Positions 49,833 through 60,195 of a DNA stretch of 64,000 nucleotides are shown here, piece by piece (within the stretch, counting starts at the first letter, position 1; the number at the start of each line of letters is the position of its first letter). This stretch comes from Paenibacillus dendritiformis (GTDB lineage: Bacteria; Bacillota; Bacilli; Paenibacillales; Paenibacillaceae). The notes under the pieces are model-generated. The model worked only from the letters and a program-made list of their open reading frames with translations. It was not told the origin of the DNA and did not search any database. Position numbers and translations under genes: made by a program. The stretch is from the NCBI RefSeq assembly GCF_945605565.1, contig NZ_OX216966.1, forward strand, positions 4,456,001 to 4,520,000, written 5' to 3'.

Positions 49833-52121
49833 CTATGCCTCTGTCGCTAACTCCCCGGTCTCCGCGCTCGCCAGGACAATGCGGGCTTGCGTCTCGGAGC
49901 CGTCCGGCAGGACCAGCTTCATCTTCGCGGTCTTGCCTTTCTCAATCAGCGCCTTCACCTGCGTATCGCTGAGCTTGCGGCCGAAGCTCTCCTTCCAGAT
50001 GACAAAGCGGCAGCCCTGCTTGTAGTTCGAGCAGCCGTACCCTTTGCGCCCCATAAATATCTTGCCTCCGCATCCGGCGCGCGGACAAGTTCCGACGATG
50101 GCCGGTCCCTCGCCCAGCTGCGGCGCCGCCGCCTTAACCGCTGTACTCCGCTGCGGAGAAGGCCGGGTCCCGGCCGCTGCCGGACGGCCCTGCTCGAGTT
50201 CCGCCGCGGCGGACGCTTGTCCGGCCGCGCCCTTGCGCCGGCGCGAGCTTCCCTGCTTCGGCTCGGCGCTCTCGAAGGAAGTCTTCGCCGCCCGCGCCTG
50301 CAGCCTCACCTTGTCTACAATCATCGTTGCGAATTTCTTGACATTTTCCATAAATTGAATATCCGAAGCCGCGCCCCGTGAAATTTCCGTCAGCCGCCGC
50401 TCCCATTGCCCGGTCATCTCCGGCGAGGTCAGCAGATCAATCCCGGCTCCCCGGATAAGCTCGACCGCCGTGCGGCCTTTTTGGGTCACCTGAATCGTCT
50501 TGCCCTTCATCTCGATATAGCCCACTTTTTTGAGACGCTCGATCGTTGCCGCGCGAGTGGCCGGCGTGCCCAGCCCGGAGTCCTTCATCGCATCGCGCAG
50601 CTGCTCGTCTTCAATCTGCTTGCCTGCGCTTTCCATCGCCTTGAGCAGCGTGCCCTCCGTATATGGCTTGGGCGGTTGAGTTTCCTTGTCCTTCACGACG
50701 GCTTGGACACAATGCACCGCCTCATCCGGATTCACCTGGAACGGCTCCTCGACCTCAATCTCTTCCGCTTCATCCTCATCCTTGCGCTTTCCTCTTCCGG
50801 ACTTGGGCTTCTCCTTCTTCATATCGGCATAGATGGCTTTCCAGCCAATGTGGAGCAGCTCTTTGACAGAGGTTTTGAAGGTCTCTTGTTCGACCTCCGT
50901 CATTACCGTATGGACCTTGTATTCCGCAGCCGGATAGAACTGGGACAGGAAGCGGCGCACGATAAGATCGTACAGCTTCTGTTCATCGGGAGACAGGCCC
51001 GAGGCCTTCCGCTGGGTCGGCAGAATCGCGTGGTGATCCTCGACCTTGGCCGGATTGCATATGTACTTGTTCCCTTTATGAACGAGAGCCCGGTTCGCGC
51101 CCTTCACCCACTCGTCATATGCCGTGCCCTGCAGCACGGACAGCGCCTTGTGCATCTCCGGAATGTTCTGCTCCGTCACATAGTTCGAATTCGTCCGCGG
51201 ATAAGAGATGACCTTATGCTTCTCGTACAGCGACTGGGCGATATCCAACGTTTTCTTCGCCGAGAACGCATAGCGGCTGTTCGCCTCCCGCTGCAGCAAG
51301 GTCAGATCATACAGACGAAAAGGATGCTCCTTCGTCTCCTTCGCCTGATAGGAGGCGATCCGTCCCGGCTTCCCCTGCACCTTCGCCGCCAAGGCCTCGG
51401 CTTGCGCCCGGTCGGTGATCCGATCGCCCTGCCATAGCCCCTGGTATGTGCCCTCCCCTTGCGAGAAGTGGCCTTCGACCTCGAAATAAGTCAACGAAGT
51501 AAAGGCTTCAATCTGCTTATGCCGTTCGTAGATGAGCGCCAACACAGGCGTCTGCACTCTGCCTACGGACAGCAGCACGTTGTGCTTCGTCGTGAACGCG
51601 CGCGACCCGTTCATGCCAATCAGCCAATCCGCTTCGCTGCGGGCGCTCGCTGCCTTGGTCAGATTGTCGTATTCCGACCCGTCCTTCAGCTCGGCGAAGC
51701 CCCGCCGAATCGTCTCCGGGGTCAGATCGGATATCCAGAGCCGCTTCACCGGATGCTTTAATTTCAAATAACGCTGGATGAGCGAAAAGATATATTGTCC
51801 TTCCCTTCCGGCGTCGCAAGCGTTGACCAGCAGATTGCTGCGCTTGGCCAGCTCGGCGATGACCTTCAGTTGATCCTTCGTCTTGCGGTATGCGATCAGC
51901 TTGAAGTCGCCGGGTATAATCGGAAGGTCGTTGATATTCCATTTCTTATACTTCATATCATAAGCATCCGGCTCGGCGAGCCCGACCAAATGCCCGATCG
52001 CCCACGTAATGATATAGGTTTCCCCTTCCAGATAGGAACGGTGATTTTTCGCTTTCGGTTCTATGGCGGCAGCGATATTCCGTCCCATATCCGGCTTCTC
52101 CGCAATAATCAGCGTCTTCAT
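49833..52121 (-). CDS. topB: DNA topoisomerase III
   Basis: 762 residues, type IA. TOPRIM motifs MKTLIIAEKPDMGRNIA and NACDAGREGQYIF, the catalytic tyrosine in ISYPRTNSNYVTE, and GRVQTPVLALIYER are present. After a low-complexity Ala/Pro linker (about 640-680), a C-terminal zinc-ribbon-like module (CPRAGCGG, CSNYKQGC) and a HARE/topo C-terminal repeat follow. It decatenates and relaxes DNA during replication. ATG at 52121 has a GGGGGAG site. Single gene. Confidence 0.96.
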   Translation of the reverse strand: MKTLIIAEKPDMGRNIAAAIEPKAKNHRSYLEGETYIITWAIGHLVGLAEPDAYDMKYKKWNINDLPIIPGDFKLIAYRKTKDQLKVIAELAKRSNLLVNACDAGREGQYIFSLIQRYLKLKHPVKRLWISDLTPETIRRGFAELKDGSEYDNLTKAASARSEADWLIGMNGSRAFTTKHNVLLSVGRVQTPVLALIYERHKQIEAFTSLTYFEVEGHFSQGEGTYQGLWQGDRITDRAQAEALAAKVQGKPGRIASYQAKETKEHPFRLYDLTLLQREANSRYAFSAKKTLDIAQSLYEKHKVISYPRTNSNYVTEQNIPEMHKALSVLQGTAYDEWVKGANRALVHKGNKYICNPAKVEDHHAILPTQRKASGLSPDEQKLYDLIVRRFLSQFYPAAEYKVHTVMTEVEQETFKTSVKELLHIGWKAIYADMKKEKPKSGRGKRKDEDEAEEIEVEEPFQVNPDEAVHCVQAVVKDKETQPPKPYTEGTLLKAMESAGKQIEDEQLRDAMKDSGLGTPATRAATIERLKKVGYIEMKGKTIQVTQKGRTAVELIRGAGIDLLTSPEMTGQWERRLTEISRGAASDIQFMENVKKFATMIVDKVRLQARAAKTSFESAEPKQGSSRRRKGAAGQASAAAELEQGRPAAAGTRPSPQRSTAVKAAAPQLGEGPAIVGTCPRAGCGGKIFMGRKGYGCSNYKQGCRFVIWKESFGRKLSDTQVKALIEKGKTAKMKLVLPDGSETQARIVLASAETGELATEA

Positions 52122-52155
52122 CTGCTCCCCCCGTCTCTCTGGCGAACGACAGAAA

Positions 52156-52177
52156 GCCGCGCTATGGATAGCGCAGC
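52156..52177 (-). terminator. Terminator of gltD
   Basis: About nine pairs with one G-T pair and a 4-base loop, then TTTCTG on the minus strand, 33 bases after the gltD stop. Confidence 0.65.
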
Positions 52178-52209
52178 TTCTTGCAGCGTTCTCTTCTATT
52201 TATTATTCC

Positions 52210-53703
52210 TCATTCCGGGCAGGATGACAAGTGATTCGCGAGATACATATCAACTTCGCGGGCGGCTTCCCGTCCTTCGTGAATGGCCCAGACGACCAGA
52301 CTCTGTCCGCGCCGCATATCTCCGGCGGCAAAGACATTGCTAATCTTCGTCCCGTATTTGCCATTGACCGCCTTCACATTGGTATGGCGATCCGTGTCCA
52401 GCCCAAGCTGTTCGATGAGTGTCGCCTCCGGGCCGTCGAAGCCGACCGCCACGATAACAAGCTGCGCCGGATAGACCCGCTCCGTTCCCGGGATCGGCCG
52501 ATACGTCTTCCGTCCCTGCTCGTCGACGATCCGCTCAATCTGAACCGTGTGCAGCTCCTTCACGCGCCCTTCCTCGTCGCCGACGAAGCGTGTCGTCATG
52601 ATGGAAAATTCGCGCGGATCGCGTCCGTACAAGGCCTTCGCTTCCTGGTGCGCATAATCGAGCGTATACACATTCGGGAACTGCGGCCAAGGATTGGCGG
52701 CCTCGTCGCGCACGGCCGGGGCCTGCGGACGCGTGCCGAATTGAGTGATGCTGCGGCAGCCGTGGCGCAGCGCGGTCGCTACGCAGTCGGTCCCCGTGTC
52801 GCCGCCGCCGATGACGATGACATCCTTGCCTGCCGCCGACACGTAGCAGCCGTCCTCCAGGTTGGAGTTCAGATAGCTCTTAATCGTTCCGTTCAAATAG
52901 TCCATCGCATAGTGAATGCCTTCGAGATCGCTGCCTTCGATGACGAACTCGCGCGGCTTCGTCGCCCCGGCGCACAGCACGACGGCGTCATACTGATCGA
53001 CCAGCTCGCGGGCCGGAATATCGGTTCCGATCTCGATATTCGTCACGAAGCGGATCCCTTCCTCGGCGAGCAGCCGCACCCGCCGCTCCACCACTTCCTT
53101 GTCCAGCTTCATCGTCGGAATGCCGTACGTAAGCAGTCCGCCGATGCGATCGTCGCGCTCGTATACGGTGACGGAATGACCGGCCTGATTGAGCTGATCC
53201 GCGCAAGCCAGTCCCGCCGGTCCCGATCCGACGACTGCGACCCGCTTGCCGGTCCGGCGCTGCGGAGGCTTCGCCGTCACCCAGCCTTCGCGGAAGCCGC
53301 GCTCGATAATCTCTTCCTCGATCGACTTGATCGTAACCGGCTCGCCGATCAGCCCGACAGTACACGACCCTTCGCAGGGCGCCGGACAGACCCTTCCCGT
53401 GAATTCGGGGAAGTTATTGGTGGCATGCAGCCGTTCAAGCGCTTCCTGCCACAGCCCGCGGTACACCAGATGATTCCATTCCGGAATCAGATTATTCACC
53501 GGGCAGCCGGAGGTGCCGGAGGCCAGCTCCATCCCCGTATGACAATAGGGCGTGCCGCAATCCATGCAGCGGGACGCCTGGGTCCGCATCTCCTCTTCGG
53601 TCAGGTGAAGATGGAATTCCTTCCAATCCAGCACCCGTTCAGCCGGGTTCCGTTCGGCTTGTATTTGTCGAGAATATTCCATAAATCCGGTCGGCGTTGA
53701 CAT
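52210..53703 (-). CDS. gltD: Glutamate synthase small subunit (or GltD-like flavoprotein)
   Basis: 497 residues. N-terminal Fe-S domain with CMDCGTPYCHTG, GCPVNNLIPEWN and CPAPCEGSC; then FAD site VAVVGSGPAGLACADQL and NAD site VIVIGGGDTGTDCVA. It supplies electrons from NADPH to the large GOGAT subunit. The large-subunit gene is not adjacent, unlike the usual gltAB arrangement. ATG at 53703 follows GGAGGA. Confidence 0.93.
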   Translation of the reverse strand: MSTPTGFMEYSRQIQAERNPAERVLDWKEFHLHLTEEEMRTQASRCMDCGTPYCHTGMELASGTSGCPVNNLIPEWNHLVYRGLWQEALERLHATNNFPEFTGRVCPAPCEGSCTVGLIGEPVTIKSIEEEIIERGFREGWVTAKPPQRRTGKRVAVVGSGPAGLACADQLNQAGHSVTVYERDDRIGGLLTYGIPTMKLDKEVVERRVRLLAEEGIRFVTNIEIGTDIPARELVDQYDAVVLCAGATKPREFVIEGSDLEGIHYAMDYLNGTIKSYLNSNLEDGCYVSAAGKDVIVIGGGDTGTDCVATALRHGCRSITQFGTRPQAPAVRDEAANPWPQFPNVYTLDYAHQEAKALYGRDPREFSIMTTRFVGDEEGRVKELHTVQIERIVDEQGRKTYRPIPGTERVYPAQLVIVAVGFDGPEATLIEQLGLDTDRHTNVKAVNGKYGTKISNVFAAGDMRRGQSLVVWAIHEGREAAREVDMYLANHLSSCPE

Positions 53704-53914
53704 GCTGACTCCTCCATCCGTTCGCGTAGCAATCACGAGCCCTGTTCGCAATTGTGCCGATTGATGACATGTCCGGACATCGGACGTTCCGGCATGTGTG
53801 TGCCAATGATCGTACCTTAAACGATGTCCCGGAACATATGGAGTCGATCACGAATGATTTGCATTTCAATACATATGGAAAGGGGTCACTGCCCGCTTGC
53901 GGGACTGGTCTCCG
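53704..53914. other. Intergenic gap upstream of gltD
   Basis: An imperfect palindrome (about 53766-53797, ACATG and CCGGA arms) may be a terminator for folA or an operator for gltD. No T-run follows it, and nothing else is supported. Confidence 0.4.
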
Positions 53915-54403
53915 TCACGCTTCCTTCCGGACATAGGTCTGGAAGCGGTGCGGATACCGGTTCTTCTCGTCGACCGGTCCCTCAGCTTCCTCCGCCAGTT
54001 CCCAGGCCGCCTCGTCATACGGCGGAAAATATTCATCGCCCTCGAATTCGGCGTCTATCCGCGTAACCAGCAGCTTGTCCGCCAAAGGAAGGAACTCGCG
54101 GTAAATTTGGGCGCCGCCCATCACCATAATTTCCTCATCCGCCGCCAGCGGCAGCACGGACTCGATATGATGCATGACTTCCGCATCGGGCGCGATCCAC
54201 TCCGGGTTGCGGGTCAGCACAATATTGCGCCGGTTCGGCAGCGCCTTTCCCAGCGATTCATAGGTTTTGCGTCCCATGACGACCGTCTTCCCCTGCGTCA
54301 TTGCCTTGAAATAAGCCATATCGCTCGGCAGCCGCCATGGCATCCCATTATCCTTGCCAATGAGACGGCGCTTGTCCATCGCCCAGATCATCGTAATCGG
54401 CAT
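53915..54403 (-). CDS. folA: Dihydrofolate reductase
   Basis: 162 residues. ITMIWAMDKRRLIGKDNGMPWRLPSDMAYFK contains the substrate-binding Asp and Trp; VVMGRKTYESLGKALPNRRNIVLTR and VMGGAQIYREF bind NADPH. It regenerates tetrahydrofolate after thymidylate synthase, encoded 106 bases upstream on the same strand. Length and motifs are normal for trimethoprim-sensitive enzymes. Confidence 0.97.
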   Translation of the reverse strand: MPITMIWAMDKRRLIGKDNGMPWRLPSDMAYFKAMTQGKTVVMGRKTYESLGKALPNRRNIVLTRNPEWIAPDAEVMHHIESVLPLAADEEIMVMGGAQIYREFLPLADKLLVTRIDAEFEGDEYFPPYDEAAWELAEEAEGPVDEKNRYPHRFQTYVRKEA

Positions 54404-54509
54404 TGAGGTGCGCCTCCCTTCTGTCTTTTATTCGGTTAATAAAGAATCCCGGGATTATCTTCTATAGTACCCGGCGTCAAATTCGCCATCTTGAGTGGCT
54501 GTTCAAATC

Positions 54510-55304
54510 CTACACCGCAACCGGCGCCTTAATCGTCGGATGATGCTGATAGTCCACGAATTCGAAATCGTCGAACCGGTAATCAAAAATCGAATCCGGC
54601 TTGCGCTTGATGACCAGCTTCGGAAGCGGCAGCGGCTCGCGCTCCAACTGGGTCTTCACCTGTTCCATATGGTTCGAGTAAATATGAACGTCGCCGCCGC
54701 TCCAGATAAATTCTCCGACCTCCAGGCCGCATTGCTGGGCCACCATATGCGTAAGCAGCGAATAGCTGGCGATATTGAACGGCAGTCCGAGGAACGTATC
54801 CACCGAACGCATGTTGAGCAGACAGCTCAGCTTGCCGCCGGCGACATAAAATTGGAACGAATAATGGCATGGCGGCAGCTTCATCTGATCGACCTCGCCG
54901 ACATTCCAAGCGGAGACAAGCAATCGGCGCGAATCCGGATTCGTCTTAATCTGCTCGATCACATTCGCAATCTGGTCGATCATGCGTCCGTCCTTGGTCT
55001 CCCAGGCGCGCCACTGCGATCCATATACCGGTCCCAGGTTGCCATTCTCATCCGCCCATTCGTCCCAGATGCGGACGCCGTTTTCCTTCAAATAACGAAT
55101 ATTGGTATCTCCGCTCAAAAACCAGAGCAGCTCATGCACGATTGATTTCAGGTGCAGCCGCTTCGTCGTCACAAGCGGAAACCCTTCAGCCAGATCGAAG
55201 CGCAGCTGCCGCCCGAACACGGACAATGTGCCGGTTCCCGTCCGATCCTCCTTCTTCACCCCGTGCTCCAAAATGTCCTGCAATAACGCCAGATATGACT
55301 TCAT
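54510..55304 (-). CDS. thyA: Thymidylate synthase
   Basis: 264 residues, the normal length. [27 protein letters not shown], the active-site cysteine in [26 protein letters not shown] and YSNHMEQVK are intact. It methylates dUMP with methylene-tetrahydrofolate, producing dihydrofolate for FolA. ATG at 55304 gives the usual MKSYLALLQ start; an upstream GTG is less likely. Operon thyA-folA. Confidence 0.97.
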   Translation of the reverse strand: MKSYLALLQDILEHGVKKEDRTGTGTLSVFGRQLRFDLAEGFPLVTTKRLHLKSIVHELLWFLSGDTNIRYLKENGVRIWDEWADENGNLGPVYGSQWRAWETKDGRMIDQIANVIEQIKTNPDSRRLLVSAWNVGEVDQMKLPPCHYSFQFYVAGGKLSCLLNMRSVDTFLGLPFNIASYSLLTHMVAQQCGLEVGEFIWSGGDVHIYSNHMEQVKTQLEREPLPLPKLVIKRKPDSIFDYRFDDFEFVDYQHHPTIKAPVAV

Positions 55305-55531
55305 TTCAACCACTCTCTTTCTACCGTACTGATGTGTATCCTACATAGTGTACCATCCCCTCATAACGTCGGCAATCCAGATTCACGAAATCAAATCTCT
55401 GATTCGAAGAGGATCAAAATACTGAAAAAATAGAGGTAATGTAGATCATGAAAACGACGCTGAAATGATATAGGCGCTAAAATGATATAATGGAAAAAAA
55501 TGATTTCGAGGAAAGAGAAAAGGTGAGGTTC

Positions 55532-57064
55532 ATGTATATCGTAACTTCGGCAGAAATGCGCGCTCTCGATGAGTACGCCATTCATACCATCGGCATTCCC
55601 GCAGCGGTGCTTATGGAAAACGCGGGCAGGGCCGTTGCGGAGGAGGTTGCCAAGCTATCGTCAGAGCTGGGCGCGAACAAGCCGTGGCTTATCCTCGTCG
55701 GCAAAGGCAACAACGGCGGCGACGGCATTGTGGCGGCGCGGCATCTACGGGAGCTGGGCGTGGAAGCCGAACTGCTATATGCGGCGGATCCTGCGAAGCT
55801 GACATCCGACGCCGCGCCCCAGCGAGATATTGCCGCCAGGCTGGGCATCGCCGCTTCCGTCTATGGGACGGACAGCATCCGGTGGGAGCGGTATGCGGGG
55901 ATAGTCGATGCGCTCCTTGGCACGGGAACGGCCGGAGCTCCGCGCGAGCCGTACGCCTCGCTAATCCGGGAAGCGAACGCGAGCGGACTGCCGATGGTCG
56001 CCATCGATATTCCGAGCGGCTTGGATGCGGATACAGGGGATGTGCATGATCCCTGCATTGACGCGGATACGACCGTGGCCCTCGCCTTTCTCAAGCGCGG
56101 GCTGACGCAATATCCGGGCGCACAACGAGCCGGACGCGTCGTTGTCCGCTTGATCGGCATCCCGGCAGAGCTGGCGGACAAGGAGGGCATACGGGCCTTT
56201 TGGGCCAATGAAGAGCTGTTCCTGCGGCGCTTCGGGCTGAAGCTTCCGCTGGCACGAGAGGCGGACACGCATAAGGGCACCTACGGCCATGTACTGGTTG
56301 CCGCAGGTACCCGCCAATATAGCGGCGCCGGACTGCTGGCGGCGGCCGCAGCGCTCCGCTCCGGGGCCGGTCTGGTGAGTTGGGCGCTGCCAGAACGGCT
56401 GCTGGACCCGATGATGGGGCGAATCCCGGAAGCAATGCTGCACGGCATCCCCGACGGCGGACGCGGCGACTGGGCGGCCGTGCCGGCCGAGGCGGTGCTG
56501 CGGCTCGCAGCCGGCAAGAAGGCGCTGGCGATCGGTCCGGGAATGGGCCGCTTCGCCGGCGACGGCGCATGGCTGCGCGAGATCTGGGCGGGCGCGCCAT
56601 GCCCGCTCGTCATCGATGCGGATGCGCTCAACATGATCGCGGATGCGGGCGGCCTCGACGCCTGGCCGCAGCGTGACGGCGCCGCGATCCTGACGCCGCA
56701 TCCGGGCGAGATGGCGCGCCTGACGGGCCTCACCGCGCGCGAAGTGCAGCGCGACCGCATCGGCCTGGCGCCCCGCTATGCTATGCAGCACGGCGTGACG
56801 CTCGTGCTGAAGGGCGCCCGCACCGTAACCGCCACCCCCGCCGGGGACGTGTACGTGAACACGTCCGGCAACCCGGGGATGGCTACAGGAGGTGCGGGCG
56901 ACGCGCTGGCAGGCCTGATCGCCGGCCTGCTCGCGCAAGGTTGCGACGCCGGCCTCGCCGCGGCCCTGGGCGTCTATCTTCACGGCCTTGCCGGCGACCG
57001 CGCCGCCGCAAGCCGTCCCTCCCCCGGCTCGCTAATCGCCGGGGATATCATCAATTGCCTGTAG
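55532..57064 (+). CDS. nnr: Bifunctional NAD(P)H-hydrate epimerase / ADP-dependent dehydratase
   Basis: 510 residues in two fused enzymes. Residues 1-215 are the epimerase (YjeF_N): VLMENAGRAVAEEV, GKGNNGGDGIVAARHL, DIPSGLDADTG. From about 230 the ribokinase-like dehydratase follows: HKGTYGHVLVAAGTRQYSGAG, ALAIGPGMGR, VLKGARTVTA and NTSGNPGMATGGAGDALAG. It repairs hydrated NADH and NADPH. ATG at 55532 follows AAAGGTGAGG; -10-like TATAAT at 55486-55491. The 3' half is markedly GC-rich. Its stop overlaps the converging hutI stop by 14 bases. Confidence 0.95.
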   Translation: MYIVTSAEMRALDEYAIHTIGIPAAVLMENAGRAVAEEVAKLSSELGANKPWLILVGKGNNGGDGIVAARHLRELGVEAELLYAADPAKLTSDAAPQRDIAARLGIAASVYGTDSIRWERYAGIVDALLGTGTAGAPREPYASLIREANASGLPMVAIDIPSGLDADTGDVHDPCIDADTTVALAFLKRGLTQYPGAQRAGRVVVRLIGIPAELADKEGIRAFWANEELFLRRFGLKLPLAREADTHKGTYGHVLVAAGTRQYSGAGLLAAAAALRSGAGLVSWALPERLLDPMMGRIPEAMLHGIPDGGRGDWAAVPAEAVLRLAAGKKALAIGPGMGRFAGDGAWLREIWAGAPCPLVIDADALNMIADAGGLDAWPQRDGAAILTPHPGEMARLTGLTAREVQRDRIGLAPRYAMQHGVTLVLKGARTVTATPAGDVYVNTSGNPGMATGGAGDALAGLIAGLLAQGCDAGLAAALGVYLHGLAGDRAAASRPSPGSLIAGDIINCL

Positions 57065-58325
57065 ACACGACCACGTTCCCGCGTTTGAATACGGTATGAA
57101 CATGGTTGATTCCGAAATGATACGGCAAGTAGGCCAGGTTATCGGCCTTGAATATGACGAGGTCCGCCTGCTTGCCGGCTTCCAGGCTCCCTACGGTATC
57201 CGATCTTCCGATGGCATGAGCCGCATTGATGGTCACGGCCGTCAACACTTCCTCGGGGGTCATGCCCAAGTTCAGACAGCCCAAGGTCATGACAAGCTGG
57301 ATCGATTCCGTCGGCGAGCTGCCCGGATTATAGTCCGTGGACAGGGCTACCGCGAGCCCCCTCTCGATCATGTCGCGGGCCCGGGCATGATGCGTCAGCC
57401 GCAGATTGAAGGAAGTGGCAGGCAGACAGACGGCCACGACTCCTGCCTGCCGCATCGCCTCCAAGCCTTCGTCCGAGGCCGCAATCAGATGCTCGGCCGA
57501 AATGCAGCCCAGCTTGCCGGCCAACTGCGCCCCTCCGATCGGCTCGATTTCATCCGCATGAATTTTGAGACCGAAGCCCAATTCCTTGGCGGCAAGCAGA
57601 ATTTGCTCCGATTCTTCCACGGAAAATACGCCGTGCTCACAGAACACATCGCAAAATTCGGCCAGCCCTTGCCGCTTCACCTCCGGCAGCATCTGCTCGA
57701 TAACCACCTTCACAAATTCTCCGGAGCGCCCTTTATATTCTTCCGGCACGACATGGGCTCCCATGAACGTAGATACCAAATCAACCGGATGCTCCCGGTT
57801 CAACCGGTGAGCGACCCGGAGCTGCTTGAGCTCGTCCTCCAGCGTCAGCCCATAGCCGCTCTTCGCTTCTGCCGTCGTCACGCCGAAGGAGAGCATCATA
57901 TCCAGGCTCGCTTTCGCTTTCGCGTACAGTTCCTCTTCCGTTGCCTGACGGGTGGCTCGAACGGTGCTCAGAATCCCGCCGCCTTGAGCTAATATTTCCA
58001 AATAGGACATGCCCCTCAGCTTCAATGCCAGCTCATGCTCGCGCGAGCCGCCGTGAACGAGGTGGGTATGCGGATCGATAAGCCCCGGCGTAACCAGCAA
58101 GCCCTGGGCATCATGCTTGCGCTCTATTGCCAATCCGCCGATGTCCGCCATCACTTCGTCTACCGGGCCCGCCGCCACGATGAGTCCGTCCCGGATCGCG
58201 ACAGCGCCTCCGCGCACGGCCCCCACCTCTGACATTTCACGGCCTGTGCGCGGCCCCCGGCTCCCCTGCATCGTAATGAGCGTTCCAATGTTATGGATCA
58301 ACAGATCAATTCGATTATGTTCCAT
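57051..58325 (-). CDS. hutI: Imidazolonepropionase
   Basis: 424 residues, amidohydrolase fold. VTPGLIDPHTHLVHGGSREHE (first metal histidines), SGYGLTLEDELK, STFMGAHVVPEEYKG, LKIHADEI, EHLIAAS and STDYNPGSSPT are all family hallmarks. It opens the imidazolone ring, the third step of histidine breakdown. ATG at 58325 sits six bases after AGGGGGA. Last gene of the visible hut operon; no hutG follows. Confidence 0.96.
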   Translation of the reverse strand: MEHNRIDLLIHNIGTLITMQGSRGPRTGREMSEVGAVRGGAVAIRDGLIVAAGPVDEVMADIGGLAIERKHDAQGLLVTPGLIDPHTHLVHGGSREHELALKLRGMSYLEILAQGGGILSTVRATRQATEEELYAKAKASLDMMLSFGVTTAEAKSGYGLTLEDELKQLRVAHRLNREHPVDLVSTFMGAHVVPEEYKGRSGEFVKVVIEQMLPEVKRQGLAEFCDVFCEHGVFSVEESEQILLAAKELGFGLKIHADEIEPIGGAQLAGKLGCISAEHLIAASDEGLEAMRQAGVVAVCLPATSFNLRLTHHARARDMIERGLAVALSTDYNPGSSPTESIQLVMTLGCLNLGMTPEEVLTAVTINAAHAIGRSDTVGSLEAGKQADLVIFKADNLAYLPYHFGINHVHTVFKRGNVVVSTGN

Positions 58326-58379
58326 CATGCTCCCCCTCTCGAAGGCAGCAAGCCCGGCCGGGCTTGCTGCGCGTCATTG

Positions 58380-60044
58380 TTATATGCCAAGCATCGGCAC
58401 GCGTACTCCGCAATTCTTCGCCGTCTTAATCGCAAGCTCATAACCGGCGTCGGCATGACGGATAATGCCCATGCCCGGATCTGTATTCAAGACGCGGGAC
58501 AGCTTCTCGTCCGCTTCTGCTGAACCATCCGCGACGACGACCATGCCCGCATGCAGGGAATACCCCATGCCTACGCCGCCGCCGTGGTGGACAGAGACCC
58601 AGCTCGCGCCGGAAGCCGTATTCACCAGCGCGTTCAATATCGCCCAGTCGGCGACCACATCGCTGCCGTCCTTCATTGACTCCGTCTCACGGTTCGGTGA
58701 AGCGACCGAGCCGCAGTCCAGATGATCCCGGCCAATGACGATCGGGGCGGAAATATCCCCATTGCGCACCATCTCGTTGATAGCCAAGCCCATCTTGGCC
58801 CGTTCCCCATAGCCCAACCAGCAAATGCGGGCAGGCAGGCCCTGGAACGCGACCTTCTCCCTGGCCATCTTGATCCAGTTGCACAGATGGGTATTTTGCG
58901 GGAACAGCTTCAATACAAGCTCATCCGTCTTATAAATATCATCCGGATTGCCGGACAGAGCCGCCCAGCGGAACGGCCCCTTCCCTTCGCAGAAGAGCGG
59001 GCGAATATAAGCCGGAACGAAGCCAGGGAATTGAAATGCTTCGGTCACCCCTTCATCGAAGGCCACTTGGCGGATATTATTGCCGTAATCGAATACAATG
59101 GCGCCCATTTTCTGAAGATCAAGCATCGCCTGGACGTGGGCAGCCATCGATTTTTTGGACAGCTTCACATATTGCGCCGGGTCGGCCGCCCGCAGTTCGG
59201 CAGCCGCTTCCGGTGAATAGCCTGCCGGCACATAGCCGTTAAGCGGATCGTGGGCCGATGTCTGATCCGTGACGAAATCGGGTCGAATCCCCCGCCGCAC
59301 CATTTCCGGGAACACCTCCGCCGCATTGCCCACCAGGCCGATCGAGAGCGCTCTTCCCTCCGCCTTCGCAGCCTCCGCCAGCTTCAACGCCTCATCCAGA
59401 TCGTGAACCATAATATCGCAATATTTCGTATCGATTCTGCGCTGGATCCGGGATGGATCGACCTCCACTCCGATCATGACGCCCTCGTTCATCGTGACGG
59501 CGAGCGGCTGGGCTCCTCCCATGCCGCCGAGTCCCGCCGTTAGCGTCAGCGTTCCTCTCAAGGTGCCCCCTTTATGCTGGCGGGCAGCCTCGGCGAAGGT
59601 CTCATACGTTCCTTGCAAAATGCCCTGCGTCCCGATATAAATCCAGCTCCCGGCCGTCATTTGCCCGTACATCATCAGTCCCTGCTTATCAAGCTCGTGG
59701 AACGTATCCCAATTGGCATAGGCAGGCACGATAACCGAATTGGAGAGGAGAACCCGCGGCGCATGCGTGTGCGTCCGGAACACGCCGACCGGCTTGCCTG
59801 ATTGCACAAGCAGCGTTTCATCCGCTTCCAGGTTCGTCAGACATTCCACGATTTTGTCGAAGCACTCCCAGTTCCGTGCCGCCTTGCCGATACCGCCATA
59901 CACGACCAGATCTTCCGGACGCTCGGCCACGTCGGGATCCAGATTGTTCATAAGCATCCGCAGGACCGCTTCCTGCTGCCAGCCTTTCGCAGTCAATTCC
60001 GTTCCATGTGCCGCTCTGATGATACGTTTGGTAGTTTGCTTCAC
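58380..60044 (-). CDS. hutU: Urocanate hydratase
   Basis: 554 residues, normal length. [40 protein letters not shown] (NAD binding), [13 protein letters not shown], and [15 protein letters not shown] with [16 protein letters not shown] at the end are typical. It hydrates urocanate to imidazolonepropionate. GTG at 60044 after AAAGGAGTGG is the start; the frame upstream lacks similarity. 54 bases separate it from hutI. Confidence 0.97.
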   Translation of the reverse strand: MKQTTKRIIRAAHGTELTAKGWQQEAVLRMLMNNLDPDVAERPEDLVVYGGIGKAARNWECFDKIVECLTNLEADETLLVQSGKPVGVFRTHTHAPRVLLSNSVIVPAYANWDTFHELDKQGLMMYGQMTAGSWIYIGTQGILQGTYETFAEAARQHKGGTLRGTLTLTAGLGGMGGAQPLAVTMNEGVMIGVEVDPSRIQRRIDTKYCDIMVHDLDEALKLAEAAKAEGRALSIGLVGNAAEVFPEMVRRGIRPDFVTDQTSAHDPLNGYVPAGYSPEAAAELRAADPAQYVKLSKKSMAAHVQAMLDLQKMGAIVFDYGNNIRQVAFDEGVTEAFQFPGFVPAYIRPLFCEGKGPFRWAALSGNPDDIYKTDELVLKLFPQNTHLCNWIKMAREKVAFQGLPARICWLGYGERAKMGLAINEMVRNGDISAPIVIGRDHLDCGSVASPNRETESMKDGSDVVADWAILNALVNTASGASWVSVHHGGGVGMGYSLHAGMVVVADGSAEADEKLSRVLNTDPGMGIIRHADAGYELAIKTAKNCGVRVPMLGI

Positions 60045-60195
60045 AAATAGCCACTCCTTTGTGATAGATTCGACAAACAATATCAAAGCCCGCTTTCCAT
60101 CTCTTCAAAACATACTCTAAAGAAGAGCGTCTGACTCCAGCCCAGCTTGCGCACAAAGCAGCATGACATGAATGAGTATCGCAAGATGACGCTGT

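Noticed and set aside
53766..53797. Imperfect palindrome as a definite gltD operator
   Set aside because: No known glutamate-regulator consensus fits and it could equally be a folded transcript end; left as an uncertain note.
55961..56983. 340-codon frame antisense to nnr
   Set aside because: The nnr 3' half is very GC-rich, which keeps antisense frames open; no motifs are seen.
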